Assembly: GCF_028826105.1 (NCBI RefSeq)
Contig: NZ_JAQGPL010000001.1
Span: 3,932,501-3,996,500, forward strand
Origin: Paenibacillus humicola
GTDB lineage: Bacteria; Bacillota; Bacilli; Paenibacillales; Paenibacillaceae
DNA: 64,000 bases
Direction of reading: 5' to 3'
The notes below the pieces were generated by a model. The model saw only the letters and a list, made by a program, of their open reading frames with translations, was not told the origin of the DNA and searched no databases. A program made the position numbers and the translations under genes. Positions 33,049-42,322 of this stretch are shown here, piece after piece; within the stretch, counting starts at the first letter, position 1; each line of letters begins with the position of its first letter.

Positions 33049-34296
33049 TTATTTCATCCTCGCTTGCTCCGCGGCCGGTTCGGCCGATAGCCGCAGGGTG
33101 ACGGAAATGACCATCGAAACCATCAGGACGCCGGACAATAGCAGAGTGATGATCCGAAAGCCTCCGACAGGGTGAAGCAGCGGCCCGGCGCTTGCTCCCA
33201 AATTGAGAATAAACGTATACAGCGCCGCGGCGCCGCTTCTGTCCCGGCTGCCCAAAATGCCGACCAAATGAATGAAGGTCGGAATCAATACGGAAACGCC
33301 CGCTACAAAAATGACGGATGAGCCTGCGATTTCATACACCTTCGGCATTCCGGATTCGAGCAGCAAGCCGCAGACTGCGCCCGCCAGTCCGCCCGCCAGC
33401 ACCCTTTTCACTCCGAAACGGGCGATCAATCGACCGGCGAACGGCGATACGAGCATACCCGCCATGCCCATTGCGCGGATATGAAGCACCTGTTCAGGCG
33501 CCAGCCCGTACGTAAAGATGAAATAATCCCCCATTGCGGCATACATGCCAACGAAGGCCAGCGATAAGGTAAAGGTGACGCTATAAGCACCGACCAGCTT
33601 CGGGCTTCGCAATAAGACGATCATGTTCTTCCATGCCGCGAGGAAGCGTGCATCCCGATTCGGTTTTTCTCCCGCCGGCAGAATGATCCACGTCACAAAA
33701 AAACCAAGCCCATACAGCGTGCCAAACAATACGAATACGTTTGACCAGCCATAGCGCTCCGTCACCCACGAGCTGATGACCTGGCCGGCGATTCCCGCCA
33801 TCAGAAATCCGGTACTGAGGATGGAAATGGCCGTTCCCTTTTTTTCAACGGGGAATCGTTCAAATACGTACGCCAGCGCTACTGGCTGAAAGGAAGCCGC
33901 AAAAAATCCTTGTACGGCACGAAGAAGGACAAGCTGGCCGGCCGTATGGACGAAACCTGCCAAAAATGTGGTTAACGTCAACAACAGAAGGCCGGAAACG
34001 ATGATTTGCTTTCGCCCGAATCTATGGGATAATGGTCCGAACACCAAGAAACCGACGGCATACCAAATCGAGAACATGCTGCTAGACCAAACCGTCCTGC
34101 CGATTGAAGCGTGCAAAGCTTGCGCAACGTCCCCCGTAATGGGAATCATCGTATAAACGTTTGCAATGACAACCAAACCGCACAACGCGAATAACCAGGT
34201 CATGAAAGAGAGCTTCCACGCGGCTATTGCAGGGTTCGATCCGTGCTCCGTTCCTGCTGCGCCCGATTCGCCGTTTTCATCGCTGCGTTCTGCCAT
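33049..34296 (-). CDS. Major facilitator superfamily transporter
   Basis: Twelve-helix inner-membrane transporter of 415 residues. Residues about 90-100 carry the loop 2-3 motif FGPLSHRFGRKQIIV, with a second-half equivalent FAGRLIARFGVKRVL. A polar N-terminus of about 30 residues rich in Glu and Ser precedes helix 1. The family resembles drug/metabolite proton antiporters of the YgaY/AraJ type, but the substrate cannot be read. ATG 34296 is preferred (GGAAGGGAAG ahead); the frame to 34515 crosses a terminator. The promoter was not identified. Confidence 0.8.
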   Translation of the reverse strand: MAERSDENGESGAAGTEHGSNPAIAAWKLSFMTWLFALCGLVVIANVYTMIPITGDVAQALHASIGRTVWSSSMFSIWYAVGFLVFGPLSHRFGRKQIIVSGLLLLTLTTFLAGFVHTAGQLVLLRAVQGFFAASFQPVALAYVFERFPVEKKGTAISILSTGFLMAGIAGQVISSWVTERYGWSNVFVLFGTLYGLGFFVTWIILPAGEKPNRDARFLAAWKNMIVLLRSPKLVGAYSVTFTLSLAFVGMYAAMGDYFIFTYGLAPEQVLHIRAMGMAGMLVSPFAGRLIARFGVKRVLAGGLAGAVCGLLLESGMPKVYEIAGSSVIFVAGVSVLIPTFIHLVGILGSRDRSGAAALYTFILNLGASAGPLLHPVGGFRIITLLLSGVLMVSMVISVTLRLSAEPAAEQARMK

Positions 34297-34454
34297 GTGA
34301 GGTCTCTTCCCTTCCGTAACCTGATGCTTAATGTCATTCGAAAGCCGGTTCTCTACATACAATGCAATCGATCCCATTTTGGACCGTGCGTTGTTCCCGT
34401 CTCCCCAAAACCTGCGAGGCCGATGCGATCGGCGATGCCGGCGAACAGAACGCG

Positions 34455-34494
34455 CGCAAAAAAGCCGCCTTGCCCGATTCGGCAAAGCGGCTTT
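34455..34494 (-). terminator. Rho-independent terminator of the GH42/SDR operon
   Basis: Arms AAAGCCGC..TGCC (34461-34474) and GGCAAAGCGGCTTT (34481-34494) pair around a 6-base loop, with six Ts on the minus strand after the stem. It lies about 95 bases beyond the SDR gene stop. Confidence 0.78.
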
Positions 34495-34587
34495 AAGTAC
34501 GAAAAACGGATGCACCGGCTTAGCGGCCGGTCGGCCGGTCAGTCGCCCGGATGACCGGCCGCCGGCGATGGGCCCCGGTTCTGCCGG

Positions 34588-35412
34588 TTACGGCTTCAGG
34601 TTTGCTTTCCACGATGCCGGCGTAACCGCAGGCTTCGCGTCTCTGGCAAACGGCCTTGCCTGAATGCTCATGCCGCCGTCGACGGCAACGGTTTGGCCGG
34701 TCATGAAGCTGGACTGCTCCGACGCCAGAAACAAAGCGGCGTTCGCGATATCCTCCGGCGTCCCCTGCCGGAGAATCGGCGAGGCGAAATCCGCCGGATC
34801 GCGCCTCTGCAGGACGCTTTCATCCATTTTTTTGACCGGCGTTCCCAGTATGGAAGCCGGGCTGATCGCATTGATGCGGATATTCCACGGCGCCAAATCG
34901 AGGGCCGTCGCCTTCGTGAACGCTTCGATCGCCCCTTTGCACGAGTCGTAAGCCACCATTTGGCGGTGAGCCCTGGTCGCGCCGATCGAGGACAGGTTGA
35001 CGATCGTTCCTTCTTCCTGCGAAGCCATCATCGTCGCCGCCCGATGCGTAGCCAAATACACGCTCTTCAAATTGTTGCGCACAACCAGATCCCAGAACTC
35101 TTCGTCGTATTCGAGAAAATGCCGGCCGCAGGTCGTCCAAGCCGCATTGTTCACCAAAATATCGATGCGGCCAAACTCGGTTTCGACGATTTGAAACAGC
35201 TCGTCGACCGAAGCCTTCAGCGAGATGTCACCGACATGGGCGTAAGCCCGGCATCCCGGGATGTGCCCGAGCAGCTCCATCGTTTCCTGCAAGGCGTCTT
35301 CTTTGATATCATTGACGACGACATGCGCTCCGTTTTGTGCGTAGGTCAGCGCAATCGCTCTGCCAATCCCCATTCCTGCACCCGTAATAACGGCGATTTT
35401 ATTGTTCAGCAT
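34588..35412 (-). CDS. Short-chain dehydrogenase/reductase
   Basis: NAD(P)-dependent classical SDR, 274 residues. The cofactor loop is TGAGMGIG at 10-17, the NNAA motif at about 88-91, Ser near 141-142, and the catalytic Tyr155/Lys159 in YDSCK. Asp35 in VVNDI, after strand 2, favours NAD over NADP. It ends with about 25 extra residues beyond the usual C-terminus. It is the last gene of the operon, 16 bases after a GH42 glycosidase, and may oxidise the released sugar; that role is inferred. Confidence 0.82.
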   Translation of the reverse strand: MLNNKIAVITGAGMGIGRAIALTYAQNGAHVVVNDIKEDALQETMELLGHIPGCRAYAHVGDISLKASVDELFQIVETEFGRIDILVNNAAWTTCGRHFLEYDEEFWDLVVRNNLKSVYLATHRAATMMASQEEGTIVNLSSIGATRAHRQMVAYDSCKGAIEAFTKATALDLAPWNIRINAISPASILGTPVKKMDESVLQRRDPADFASPILRQGTPEDIANAALFLASEQSSFMTGQTVAVDGGMSIQARPFARDAKPAVTPASWKANLKP

Positions 35413-35428
35413 CCGTCAGCTCTCCTCT

Positions 35429-37534
35429 TCATTCGATCATTTTGACGATGATTGCATCTTTCGCCGGCAGCTCCGCATGCAGCAGATTGCCTTCGACCTT
35501 CGGGACGTTTTGCCCCCACCTCATCTCGGCGGACGATATTTTGGCGAACGCCGGAGAAATGCGAATATCGGTCCGAACGGTTTCCGCCGCGTGATTGAGA
35601 ATCCAGGCAAACTTTCCGCCAGGGCCGTCATGCAGGCGCACCTGCACCTCCGGAGCGCTTACCCGGACCTGCGGTTCCTTCCCGGACCAGCGCAGGACGC
35701 CCGCGAAAAACCGCTTGTTCTCGGGATCACTTGCGCGGTAATAAGCCGCCGACGGAAACGTCCCGATCAGCATCGTTTTGCCCGCTCCGAAGGCATGCTC
35801 GATGACGGCCGTCCGGCCGTCCGGGTACTTGCCCGCCGGCGTGCCCGACGTCGCCCGGTACGACTGCAAATAGACGCCGCCCCTGACCTCGCCGCCGCCG
35901 GCTTCGAAGGTGATGGAATCCGCAATGTCCGGCATAAACTCCACGGTTTCCTCCGCAGCCCCGAACATTTCGTCGAGACCGTAATTCGGCTGCACCGGAC
36001 CGACGCTGCCGCGGTCGCCGAAATAGGCCGGGCAGCCTTCGCTGATCAGGATCCCGCCGTTCTTGACCCAAGCTTTCAGTTTTTCCGCATGCTCCCGGGT
36101 CAGCATCAGCGGGAAAGGAAAGTAAAGGACGTCGTATTCGTCGATCCGGTCGATATGGACCCAGTCCGCCTGAATATGATTGTCGAAAAATCCGCGATAT
36201 GCGCCCCACATCGCTTTGGCGTAAAAATCGTAATCGCCCTGCAGCGAGAAGATGTAGTTCAGCATTTCGGTCTCCGGAACGACGAGAAGACCGATCTCCC
36301 CTCGAATCGGGGAAGAAGCAAGCAAATCTCGCTGCTCCGGCGCATTGGCCCACTTCGCGATCGTCCCGGCCATGCGGGAACGGTCCGTTCGCGAGCCGTC
36401 CATTCCGTAAGGGCCGAAGGCGCCGAACAGCGGTCCGTCGAGCAGCGGGCGCCACCGGGGAAACAGCAGCCCGCGCGCGCCGCCGGCCAGCGAGGTCAAG
36501 TTCCAGAGGCGGATATCTTCCGCCCCGGTAACCCGGCCGTCCGATTTCGGCCGTCCGACCACCTGCGGCTGCAGCCAGAGCGGGCCGCCCTGCATCTCGG
36601 CATGCCAGAACGGCTTTCCCGCGGAGCCCGCCCGCGTCAAATCCACCGCGTGCCACTGCTTCCATGGCTCGCTTCCTTTCCGCGAAGCCACCCAGGTAAA
36701 GCCGTAAATGTCTACCGGCTTGGCGGATTCCCAATCGTCCGACCCGGCGGCGGCCATTTTGACCAAGCTGGCCGCTTCGCCATGCGCCGTAATGAAGCTG
36801 CGGCTGTCCAACGCGGCGATCAGATCGCGCCTCCAGCGGATAAGCTCGTACAGCTTATCCTTGTTGAATTGCAGCCAGTCGATCGTTTCCGGATACAGGC
36901 CGAGCTTTGCCGGCGGCTGAACTTCGCTCCAATCGGTATAGCTGTACCGTCTCCAGACTTTCGCCAGCTCCTGCACCGTGCCGTATTTTTCCTTCAGCCA
37001 GCCGCGGAACTTCTCCCGCGAATACTTGCAGCAGCAGGCGCCGCTCATCTGATAGTTGCATTCGTTGTGAATATCGTAGCCGGCCATGCTTTCATGATCC
37101 TTGTACCGCAGCACGAGCTCCGTCAGAAACCGGCCGGCCAGCTCCTTCGCTCCGCCGCAGTCGAGACAAAGCCCGCCCATGCCGCCGGTCGCGCTGCTTC
37201 CGCCCATCTGGCTGTACACTTTATGCCCGTGAATATCCGTGTGCAAAGCATCGGGGAAGCGGGCATACGCCCATTCGGGCGCATAGACGATCATCTCGGC
37301 GATGATGGTCTTGATCCCGTTTTGAGCCGCCAACTCAAGCTGACGGTCGTAGTCCTCCCAGTCGAATACGCCGGGCGCGATTTCAATCGCGCCCCACATG
37401 AACCAGTGCCTGAACAGATTCATGCCGTCCTCGCGAGCCGTCCGGTAATCGCGCTCCCAATCCGCCTTCGGCGGATTCGATTTGCGGAAATACACGGCGC
37501 CGTACGGCAGCTGAGGCAGTTCCTTTTTGGACAT
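35429..37534 (-). CDS. GH42-family beta-galactosidase
   Basis: Cytoplasmic glycosidase of 701 residues without a signal peptide. The TIM barrel contains acid/base Glu158 in YDIHNE and nucleophile Glu313 in FWHAEMQGG; VYAPEWAYARFPDA and GGLCLDCGG precede these. Cys pairs and the CCC cluster near 167-169 may form the zinc site seen in some GH42 enzymes. A trimerisation domain follows (LLVVPETEMLNYIF, VLYFPFPLMLT) and a small C-terminal beta-domain ends it. It sits directly after a CUT1 importer, so it should hydrolyse imported beta-galactosides or related plant oligosaccharides. Confidence 0.85.
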   Translation of the reverse strand: MSKKELPQLPYGAVYFRKSNPPKADWERDYRTAREDGMNLFRHWFMWGAIEIAPGVFDWEDYDRQLELAAQNGIKTIIAEMIVYAPEWAYARFPDALHTDIHGHKVYSQMGGSSATGGMGGLCLDCGGAKELAGRFLTELVLRYKDHESMAGYDIHNECNYQMSGACCCKYSREKFRGWLKEKYGTVQELAKVWRRYSYTDWSEVQPPAKLGLYPETIDWLQFNKDKLYELIRWRRDLIAALDSRSFITAHGEAASLVKMAAAGSDDWESAKPVDIYGFTWVASRKGSEPWKQWHAVDLTRAGSAGKPFWHAEMQGGPLWLQPQVVGRPKSDGRVTGAEDIRLWNLTSLAGGARGLLFPRWRPLLDGPLFGAFGPYGMDGSRTDRSRMAGTIAKWANAPEQRDLLASSPIRGEIGLLVVPETEMLNYIFSLQGDYDFYAKAMWGAYRGFFDNHIQADWVHIDRIDEYDVLYFPFPLMLTREHAEKLKAWVKNGGILISEGCPAYFGDRGSVGPVQPNYGLDEMFGAAEETVEFMPDIADSITFEAGGGEVRGGVYLQSYRATSGTPAGKYPDGRTAVIEHAFGAGKTMLIGTFPSAAYYRASDPENKRFFAGVLRWSGKEPQVRVSAPEVQVRLHDGPGGKFAWILNHAAETVRTDIRISPAFAKISSAEMRWGQNVPKVEGNLLHAELPAKDAIIVKMIE

Positions 37535-37558
37535 CTCCGCACCCTCCCTTTTCCCATT

Positions 37559-38398
37559 TTAACCCTTTAACGCGCCTGCCGATATCCCCTTTACGACGAA
37601 TTTTTGCAGGCCCGCATAAATCAAGGCAAGCGGTATAATGGCCATCATATAGCCGGCAAAAGCAATATTCCACTTTGTCCCGTACTCTCCGTAAAAAGCA
37701 TACTGAGACAACGTGATGGTGAAATGCTCACTGTTTTGCAGCACCAGCACCGGCAGCAGAAAATCGTTCCAGATCCAGATCAAATCGAGTATGAACAGCG
37801 ACGCCATGATCGGCTTGAGCGAAGGCAGCACGATTTTCCAGAACAAATCGTACACCGAGCATCCGTCAATCGTCCCCGCCTCCATGATTTCCTTGGGAAA
37901 GCCTCGAATGAAACCAACCGTCAGGAATACGGCGAAGGGCATCCCTTGCCCGATATAGACGAGAATCAATCCCGGCATTGCGTCCATAAGGCGCAAATTG
38001 TTCAGCAGCTGCAAAAGCGGGACGAGAACGGTATATACGGGAATCATGACGCCGGATAGGAAAAAATAATACAGAAACCGGTTCAGGCCGTTCGCCTGCT
38101 TGGCAATCGTAAACGATGCCATGGAAGCGATGAGGATGATGCCGATGACGGAAGTCAGCGAAACGATCATCGTATTGAGCTGCACATGCGGGAAATTGCT
38201 CGCTTCCCAAGCATCGATATAATTTTGCAAATGGAACGTTTTAGGCAAAGCTAAAGTCGACATCAGAATCTCGGGCGGCGTTTTCATCGAAGTAGAGACG
38301 ATTAAATAAAACGGAAAGCAGTACACCAAGGTGAAAATGATCATAAACAGCTCAAACAGCTTTAGTCCGGGCTTTCGGCGGATCCGGTCAGCTAACAT
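37559..38398 (-). CDS. CUT1 sugar ABC transporter permease (MalG type)
   Basis: Membrane subunit of 279 residues. The coupling loop reads IMEAGTIDGCSVYDLFWKIVLP near residues 173-194; the N-terminal VYCFPFYLIVSTSMKTP and the final VVKGISAGALKG are MalG-like. ATG 38398 follows GGAGGGAGG and overlaps the preceding permease gene by 11 bases. The ATPase is again absent from the locus. Confidence 0.9.
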   Translation of the reverse strand: MLADRIRRKPGLKLFELFMIIFTLVYCFPFYLIVSTSMKTPPEILMSTLALPKTFHLQNYIDAWEASNFPHVQLNTMIVSLTSVIGIILIASMASFTIAKQANGLNRFLYYFFLSGVMIPVYTVLVPLLQLLNNLRLMDAMPGLILVYIGQGMPFAVFLTVGFIRGFPKEIMEAGTIDGCSVYDLFWKIVLPSLKPIMASLFILDLIWIWNDFLLPVLVLQNSEHFTITLSQYAFYGEYGTKWNIAFAGYMMAIIPLALIYAGLQKFVVKGISAGALKG

Positions 38399-39284
38399 CT
38401 TCCTCCCTCCTTCGTAAAAACTTCAATTGAATCAGCGTGCAAATAATGATTAAGATGAACAACAGGATGCCCACCGCTGTGCCGTATCCGGCTCTGGAGA
38501 AAAAGAAGGTTTCCCGGTAAATGCTGAGAGCGATGATCGAAGTGCTATCCCCCGGTCCTCCCCCGGTCAGGGCGAAAATGGTGTCAAAATCCTTCAATCC
38601 CCGTTCAAAGGTGAGCACGATATTGACCGTAATAGCCGGCGCGAGCAGCGGAATGGTGATGCTCCTCAATTTTTGCCAGGCGTTCACGCCGTCGACGGAG
38701 GCCGCTTCGACCAGATCCTTGGGAATAATCTGCAGGCCGGCCAAGTAAATGACCATCGTCCATCCCGCGCTTCGCCAGATCGAAGCAAACGCCGCGGCAT
38801 AAATCGCAAAAGGACGGCTGCCCAATATATTGTTAGCCAGAACGTCGATACCCAGAAAACGGCCAAGCGTCATGAGGGGGTCGGAGTACATAAAGCTCCA
38901 GATATAGCCGGTGATCAACGGGCTGAGCGTACAGATAATAAAAATCAAGGTTCTGAGCAGATGCTTGGTTTTCAAGCTTTGGTCCAGAGCCACGGCAAGG
39001 AATAATGCCAACGCATTCTGGAAAACGGTTACGGCGACGGTGTACTTCATCGTTGCGCCGAGCGTATGCCAGACATAAGCATCCGACATCAGGCCGGCGT
39101 AATTCTTCAAGCCGATCAAATGGAAACCTCCGGTCTTTCCATCCCAATCCGTCGCACTGTAAAAGAAAGCGCCAAGCAGCGGCACGATGACAAAAGCGCA
39201 ATAAAAGATCACCGCGGGCAGCAGCAGCGAAGAAAACTGGACTCGGTCCTTGAAACGGCGATTGGTAAGCTTTGAGGTTAGCAT
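38388..39284 (-). CDS. CUT1 sugar ABC transporter permease (MalF type)
   Basis: Membrane subunit of 298 residues with six helices. The coupling loop is LVEAASVDGVNAWQKLRSITIP near the middle, and TGGGPGDSTSIIALSIY is the typical MalF segment. ATG 39284 is chosen, with GTG 39287 as an equal alternative after GAGGTCAAA. Between receptor and second permease, overlapping the latter by 11 bases. Confidence 0.9.
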   Translation of the reverse strand: MLTSKLTNRRFKDRVQFSSLLLPAVIFYCAFVIVPLLGAFFYSATDWDGKTGGFHLIGLKNYAGLMSDAYVWHTLGATMKYTVAVTVFQNALALFLAVALDQSLKTKHLLRTLIFIICTLSPLITGYIWSFMYSDPLMTLGRFLGIDVLANNILGSRPFAIYAAAFASIWRSAGWTMVIYLAGLQIIPKDLVEAASVDGVNAWQKLRSITIPLLAPAITVNIVLTFERGLKDFDTIFALTGGGPGDSTSIIALSIYRETFFFSRAGYGTAVGILLFILIIICTLIQLKFLRRREEDVS

Positions 39285-39294
39285 CACTTTGACC

Positions 39295-40638
39295 TCATCC
39301 GTTTTTTCCGTAGTTATTGACGAAATCCGGGTTTTCCTTCATTAATCGCTGATGCTGCGCTTCCCAGTCGTTTAGAATGCTGTCCAGGCTGTCGCCCAAG
39401 AACCATTTTTGCGTTTCCGTTTTCATCACGTCCTTAATCCCCGGGATCCAGGTCAAATCCGCATGCGGTGACGTCTTATCCGTTTTGTCCCCGTTCAGGT
39501 AAGGCAGCAGCGGCTGAAGCATCGGGTCGAATACGGCGTTGACTCCTTTGATGGTGGAAAGCTGCTGCGCGACGGTCGCATAGGTATTCCCGACTTCAGG
39601 CGTAAGGATATAGGCTAGAAATTTCTTGGCCTCTTCGGGATGCTTTGAGCTTTTCGTCAGCGAAACGCCCAGCGAAACGCCGACATTCAGCACGCGTTCT
39701 TGATTCGGTTCCTGCAGCACCGAAGGAATCATAATGACCTTCATGTCCGGCGCATACTGCCTGATCGGCTGAATCCGCCAAGTCCCGTCCATCAGCATGG
39801 CCCCTTCGCCCTTTATGAACCGTTTCACCGCCGTGTCCGCGTCCACACCGAGCGAATCCGGTGACATAAAAGCTCTTAGCTGGGCATAGCGATCGAACAT
39901 CTTTTTCATGAGCGGGCTGTTGAAATGAAGCTTGCCGTCCAGGATTTGCTTGTAATAATCCGGCTGATTGTACAGCACCACGGTTGACAAATATTGAAAA
40001 TCAAACTGCGAGACGATGCCGACGTCTTTCCCCGCCATGACCATCGGATATTGAAGACCTTTTTGCTGGAACGCTTTGTTCACTTCGATTAACTGCTGAA
40101 AATTTTCCGGAGGAGTCAGCCCGTACTTGCTGAATACATCCTGGTTGATAAAGACTCCTGTCGCCTGGTAGTTCGTCGGCGCGGCATAAATACCGCCTTT
40201 GTAAGTAACCAAAGCAAGGTCCTTCTTCTGAATGTTCTGAAGCAGCTGCGGATCGCCCGACAAATCCGCAAGCAAACCGGCGGCAGCAAATTCCTGGGTT
40301 CTCGCCCCGACCTGAAAGGAGTACAGGTCCGGCGCGTCGTTCGCGGAGAATTTGGCTTTCAACGCCGTTATAAACGTTTCGGTGCCCGGAACGACCGTCA
40401 TTTCGACTTTAATATTGGGATTCTGTTTTTCAAAATCACTGATAATGGTTTTGTAGGCGGTGGCTTCCGAGTTGTCGCTTGTCATGAATCTCAGCGTAAC
40501 CTTGCCGCCAGTGTCTTTGGCATCCGGCGATTTGGCATCGGATCCCGTAATCGACGTGGACGCCGAGCAGCCGCTCATCGTCAAAGCGGCAGCTAGGATA
40601 GCGATTAGACACGGAATCATGAATCTTCTCAAGTTCAT
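39295..40638 (-). CDS. CUT1 sugar ABC transporter substrate-binding lipoprotein
   Basis: Sugar receptor of about 447 residues with a lipobox TMSGC after a 25-residue hydrophobic signal. Family-1 landmarks are ISDFEKQNPNIKVEMTVVPG, FSANDAPDLYSFQVG and GEGAMLMDGTWRI. ATG 40638 has AGGGGG nine bases ahead; a longer frame to 40656 is not supported. A cre-like site lies 33-46 bases upstream, and the YesN-like regulator gene is next upstream, so activation by the YesMN pair plus carbon repression is likely. Confidence 0.88.
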   Translation of the reverse strand: MNLRRFMIPCLIAILAAALTMSGCSASTSITGSDAKSPDAKDTGGKVTLRFMTSDNSEATAYKTIISDFEKQNPNIKVEMTVVPGTETFITALKAKFSANDAPDLYSFQVGARTQEFAAAGLLADLSGDPQLLQNIQKKDLALVTYKGGIYAAPTNYQATGVFINQDVFSKYGLTPPENFQQLIEVNKAFQQKGLQYPMVMAGKDVGIVSQFDFQYLSTVVLYNQPDYYKQILDGKLHFNSPLMKKMFDRYAQLRAFMSPDSLGVDADTAVKRFIKGEGAMLMDGTWRIQPIRQYAPDMKVIMIPSVLQEPNQERVLNVGVSLGVSLTKSSKHPEEAKKFLAYILTPEVGNTYATVAQQLSTIKGVNAVFDPMLQPLLPYLNGDKTDKTSPHADLTWIPGIKDVMKTETQKWFLGDSLDSILNDWEAQHQRLMKENPDFVNNYGKNG

Positions 40639-40670
40639 ACCCAATGTCCCCCTCATAAGGATTAGCGTTA

Positions 40671-40684
40671 TTAAACGCTTACAA
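40671..40684. promoter_or_regulatory. Partial cre-like site before the sugar-receptor gene
   Basis: TTGTAAGCGTTTAA (minus strand) matches the catabolite-responsive consensus except at the last conserved C. It sits between the YesN-like gene and the receptor gene. Confidence 0.4.
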
Positions 40685-40735
40685 TTAGATTAAGGGGGCT
40701 GTCGGAATCTTGATAGTTCAGGATTAAGATTCGAA

Positions 40736-42322
40736 CTAACACAGGTTTAAGATTTTGCTGCGATATTCCGAAGGGGTATGACCGTATTTCTTCCGAAACA
40801 GCTTATCAAAATAACTGTAATTGTCGTAGCCGACTCTCTGGGCGACGTCGGATATCCGGTATTCCTGCTCACGGAGAAGCTCGGTCGCCTTCTGCAAGCG
40901 GATATTTTGGATGTATTGATGGATGGTGGCGCCGGTCTCGTCTTTGAAACTGCTGGCCAAATATTCTTTGCTTACAAAAAAGGTTTGGGCAAGTCCCGTC
41001 AGCGACAAAGCTTCGCTGTAATTCAGCTCGATATACGTTTGAACGGCTGCGGCTCGTTCTTTGCGCGTTGCCGGTCGCTTTGCGCAATCGGAGTTTTCAC
41101 CGATATTTTTCAAGCGGGCAAGCAGCCGGTCCAGCAGGAAACAGGCGTTCAATTGCGCCTTTAGGCAAAGCGTCAACGGATCTTCTTCATGCAGCGCATC
41201 CGAATCGCTGTGCACCAAGGAGGAGAATAGCAAATAGACGAATTGACATGTCAAAAGCTTGTTATTGAGCCAGCATGCAAATCTCTCTTGCAGCGCGGCC
41301 GCTGCTTGCTCATGCATCCCGTAATCGATAAAGAGCTGGATGTTATGCAGCAGCCGTGATAATTCCGACAGCTTTTCGTCGGTTAGCGGACTTGAGATCG
41401 CCTGGCCAACGTCGATGACAGCAGGATCGGGTTCAAACTGCGATAGATCGATATGTAATAAACGGTGCTCCAGTTGATGAATCGCGACGGAAAATTCATT
41501 TTTGGTCAAGATCGATCCTTCTCTTAAGATCATGCAGTCGATTTTCACCATTTTTTTCATCACACCGGCGATTTCACACAGCTTGTTCTTTGACAATGCA
41601 TTACATGGCGTCAGCAGCCAAAATACAAGCCGGCAATTATTCCCCGCCGGTCCGAAAATATACGGAATACTTGATGATTGAAGAATCTCTTCAAAGAAAT
41701 TGCACAGGACGTATTCAACCAGCTCAAGGTCTCCGTTATATTTTTCTTGTAAATCGGAAAAATAGTTTCGAACAACCACGAGATGAGCCGACCAACATTC
41801 GGTATTGAGATAAAACGGATATCGCGCCTGTTCGTTCACCGTCAGCTTCTCTCCGTTATAAATCTTTCGAATGATTCGCGCACGGGCTTTCGACGTTTCT
41901 TCACGTTTATGCCGTATCGCCGCATATTCCGCTTCGTTCAAGAATGCGGCGCTGTGCATACGCTGAATCGCTTTGTCAAGCGCGCGGGACAGGTCCTTCT
42001 TGTCGAAGGGCTTCAGAATATAGTCCACGACATTATATCGCAGCGCCTGCTGAGCAAAAGCAAAACTGTCGTGTCCGCTGATGATGACGACCTGACACTC
42101 ATGACGATTTGTCTGCATATGCGCGATAAGCTCCAGCCCGTGCATCCCCGGTATAGCCAGGTCCAGCAGCATCAAATCCGGCTCCGATTCCTCGATTAAC
42201 CGCAATCCCTCAAGTGCGTTTTCAGCTTCGCCGGCGATTTCGATCGGTTCATCAAGCGCTGCCAGAATCGATCTGAGCGCTTTTCTGACCTTGGGTTCGT
42301 CTTCAATGATAATTAATTTCAT
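40736..42322 (-). CDS. YesN-type response regulator with AraC output domain
   Basis: Response regulator of 528 residues. The receiver domain has acidic pocket EDE, phospho-acceptor Asp54 (counted from ATG 42322) in LMLLDLAIPG and the Lys of YILKPFDK. A long middle region links to an AraC-type double helix-turn-helix over the last 100 residues (ALSLTGLAQTFFVSKEYLASSF, RISDVAQRVGYDNYSYFDKLFRKKYGHTP in two parts). It overlaps the sensor gene by about 20 bases and precedes the sugar receptor gene, its likely target. Confidence 0.9.
   Translation of the reverse strand: MKLIIIEDEPKVRKALRSILAALDEPIEIAGEAENALEGLRLIEESEPDLMLLDLAIPGMHGLELIAHMQTNRHECQVVIISGHDSFAFAQQALRYNVVDYILKPFDKKDLSRALDKAIQRMHSAAFLNEAEYAAIRHKREETSKARARIIRKIYNGEKLTVNEQARYPFYLNTECWSAHLVVVRNYFSDLQEKYNGDLELVEYVLCNFFEEILQSSSIPYIFGPAGNNCRLVFWLLTPCNALSKNKLCEIAGVMKKMVKIDCMILREGSILTKNEFSVAIHQLEHRLLHIDLSQFEPDPAVIDVGQAISSPLTDEKLSELSRLLHNIQLFIDYGMHEQAAAALQERFACWLNNKLLTCQFVYLLFSSLVHSDSDALHEEDPLTLCLKAQLNACFLLDRLLARLKNIGENSDCAKRPATRKERAAAVQTYIELNYSEALSLTGLAQTFFVSKEYLASSFKDETGATIHQYIQNIRLQKATELLREQEYRISDVAQRVGYDNYSYFDKLFRKKYGHTPSEYRSKILNLC

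Noticed and set aside
35402..37570. 722-codon frame on the plus strand opposite the GH42 gene
   Set aside because: It mirrors the GH42 coding frame; its sequence is Arg/His/Gly-rich low-complexity with no family motif, while the minus strand has clear catalytic residues.
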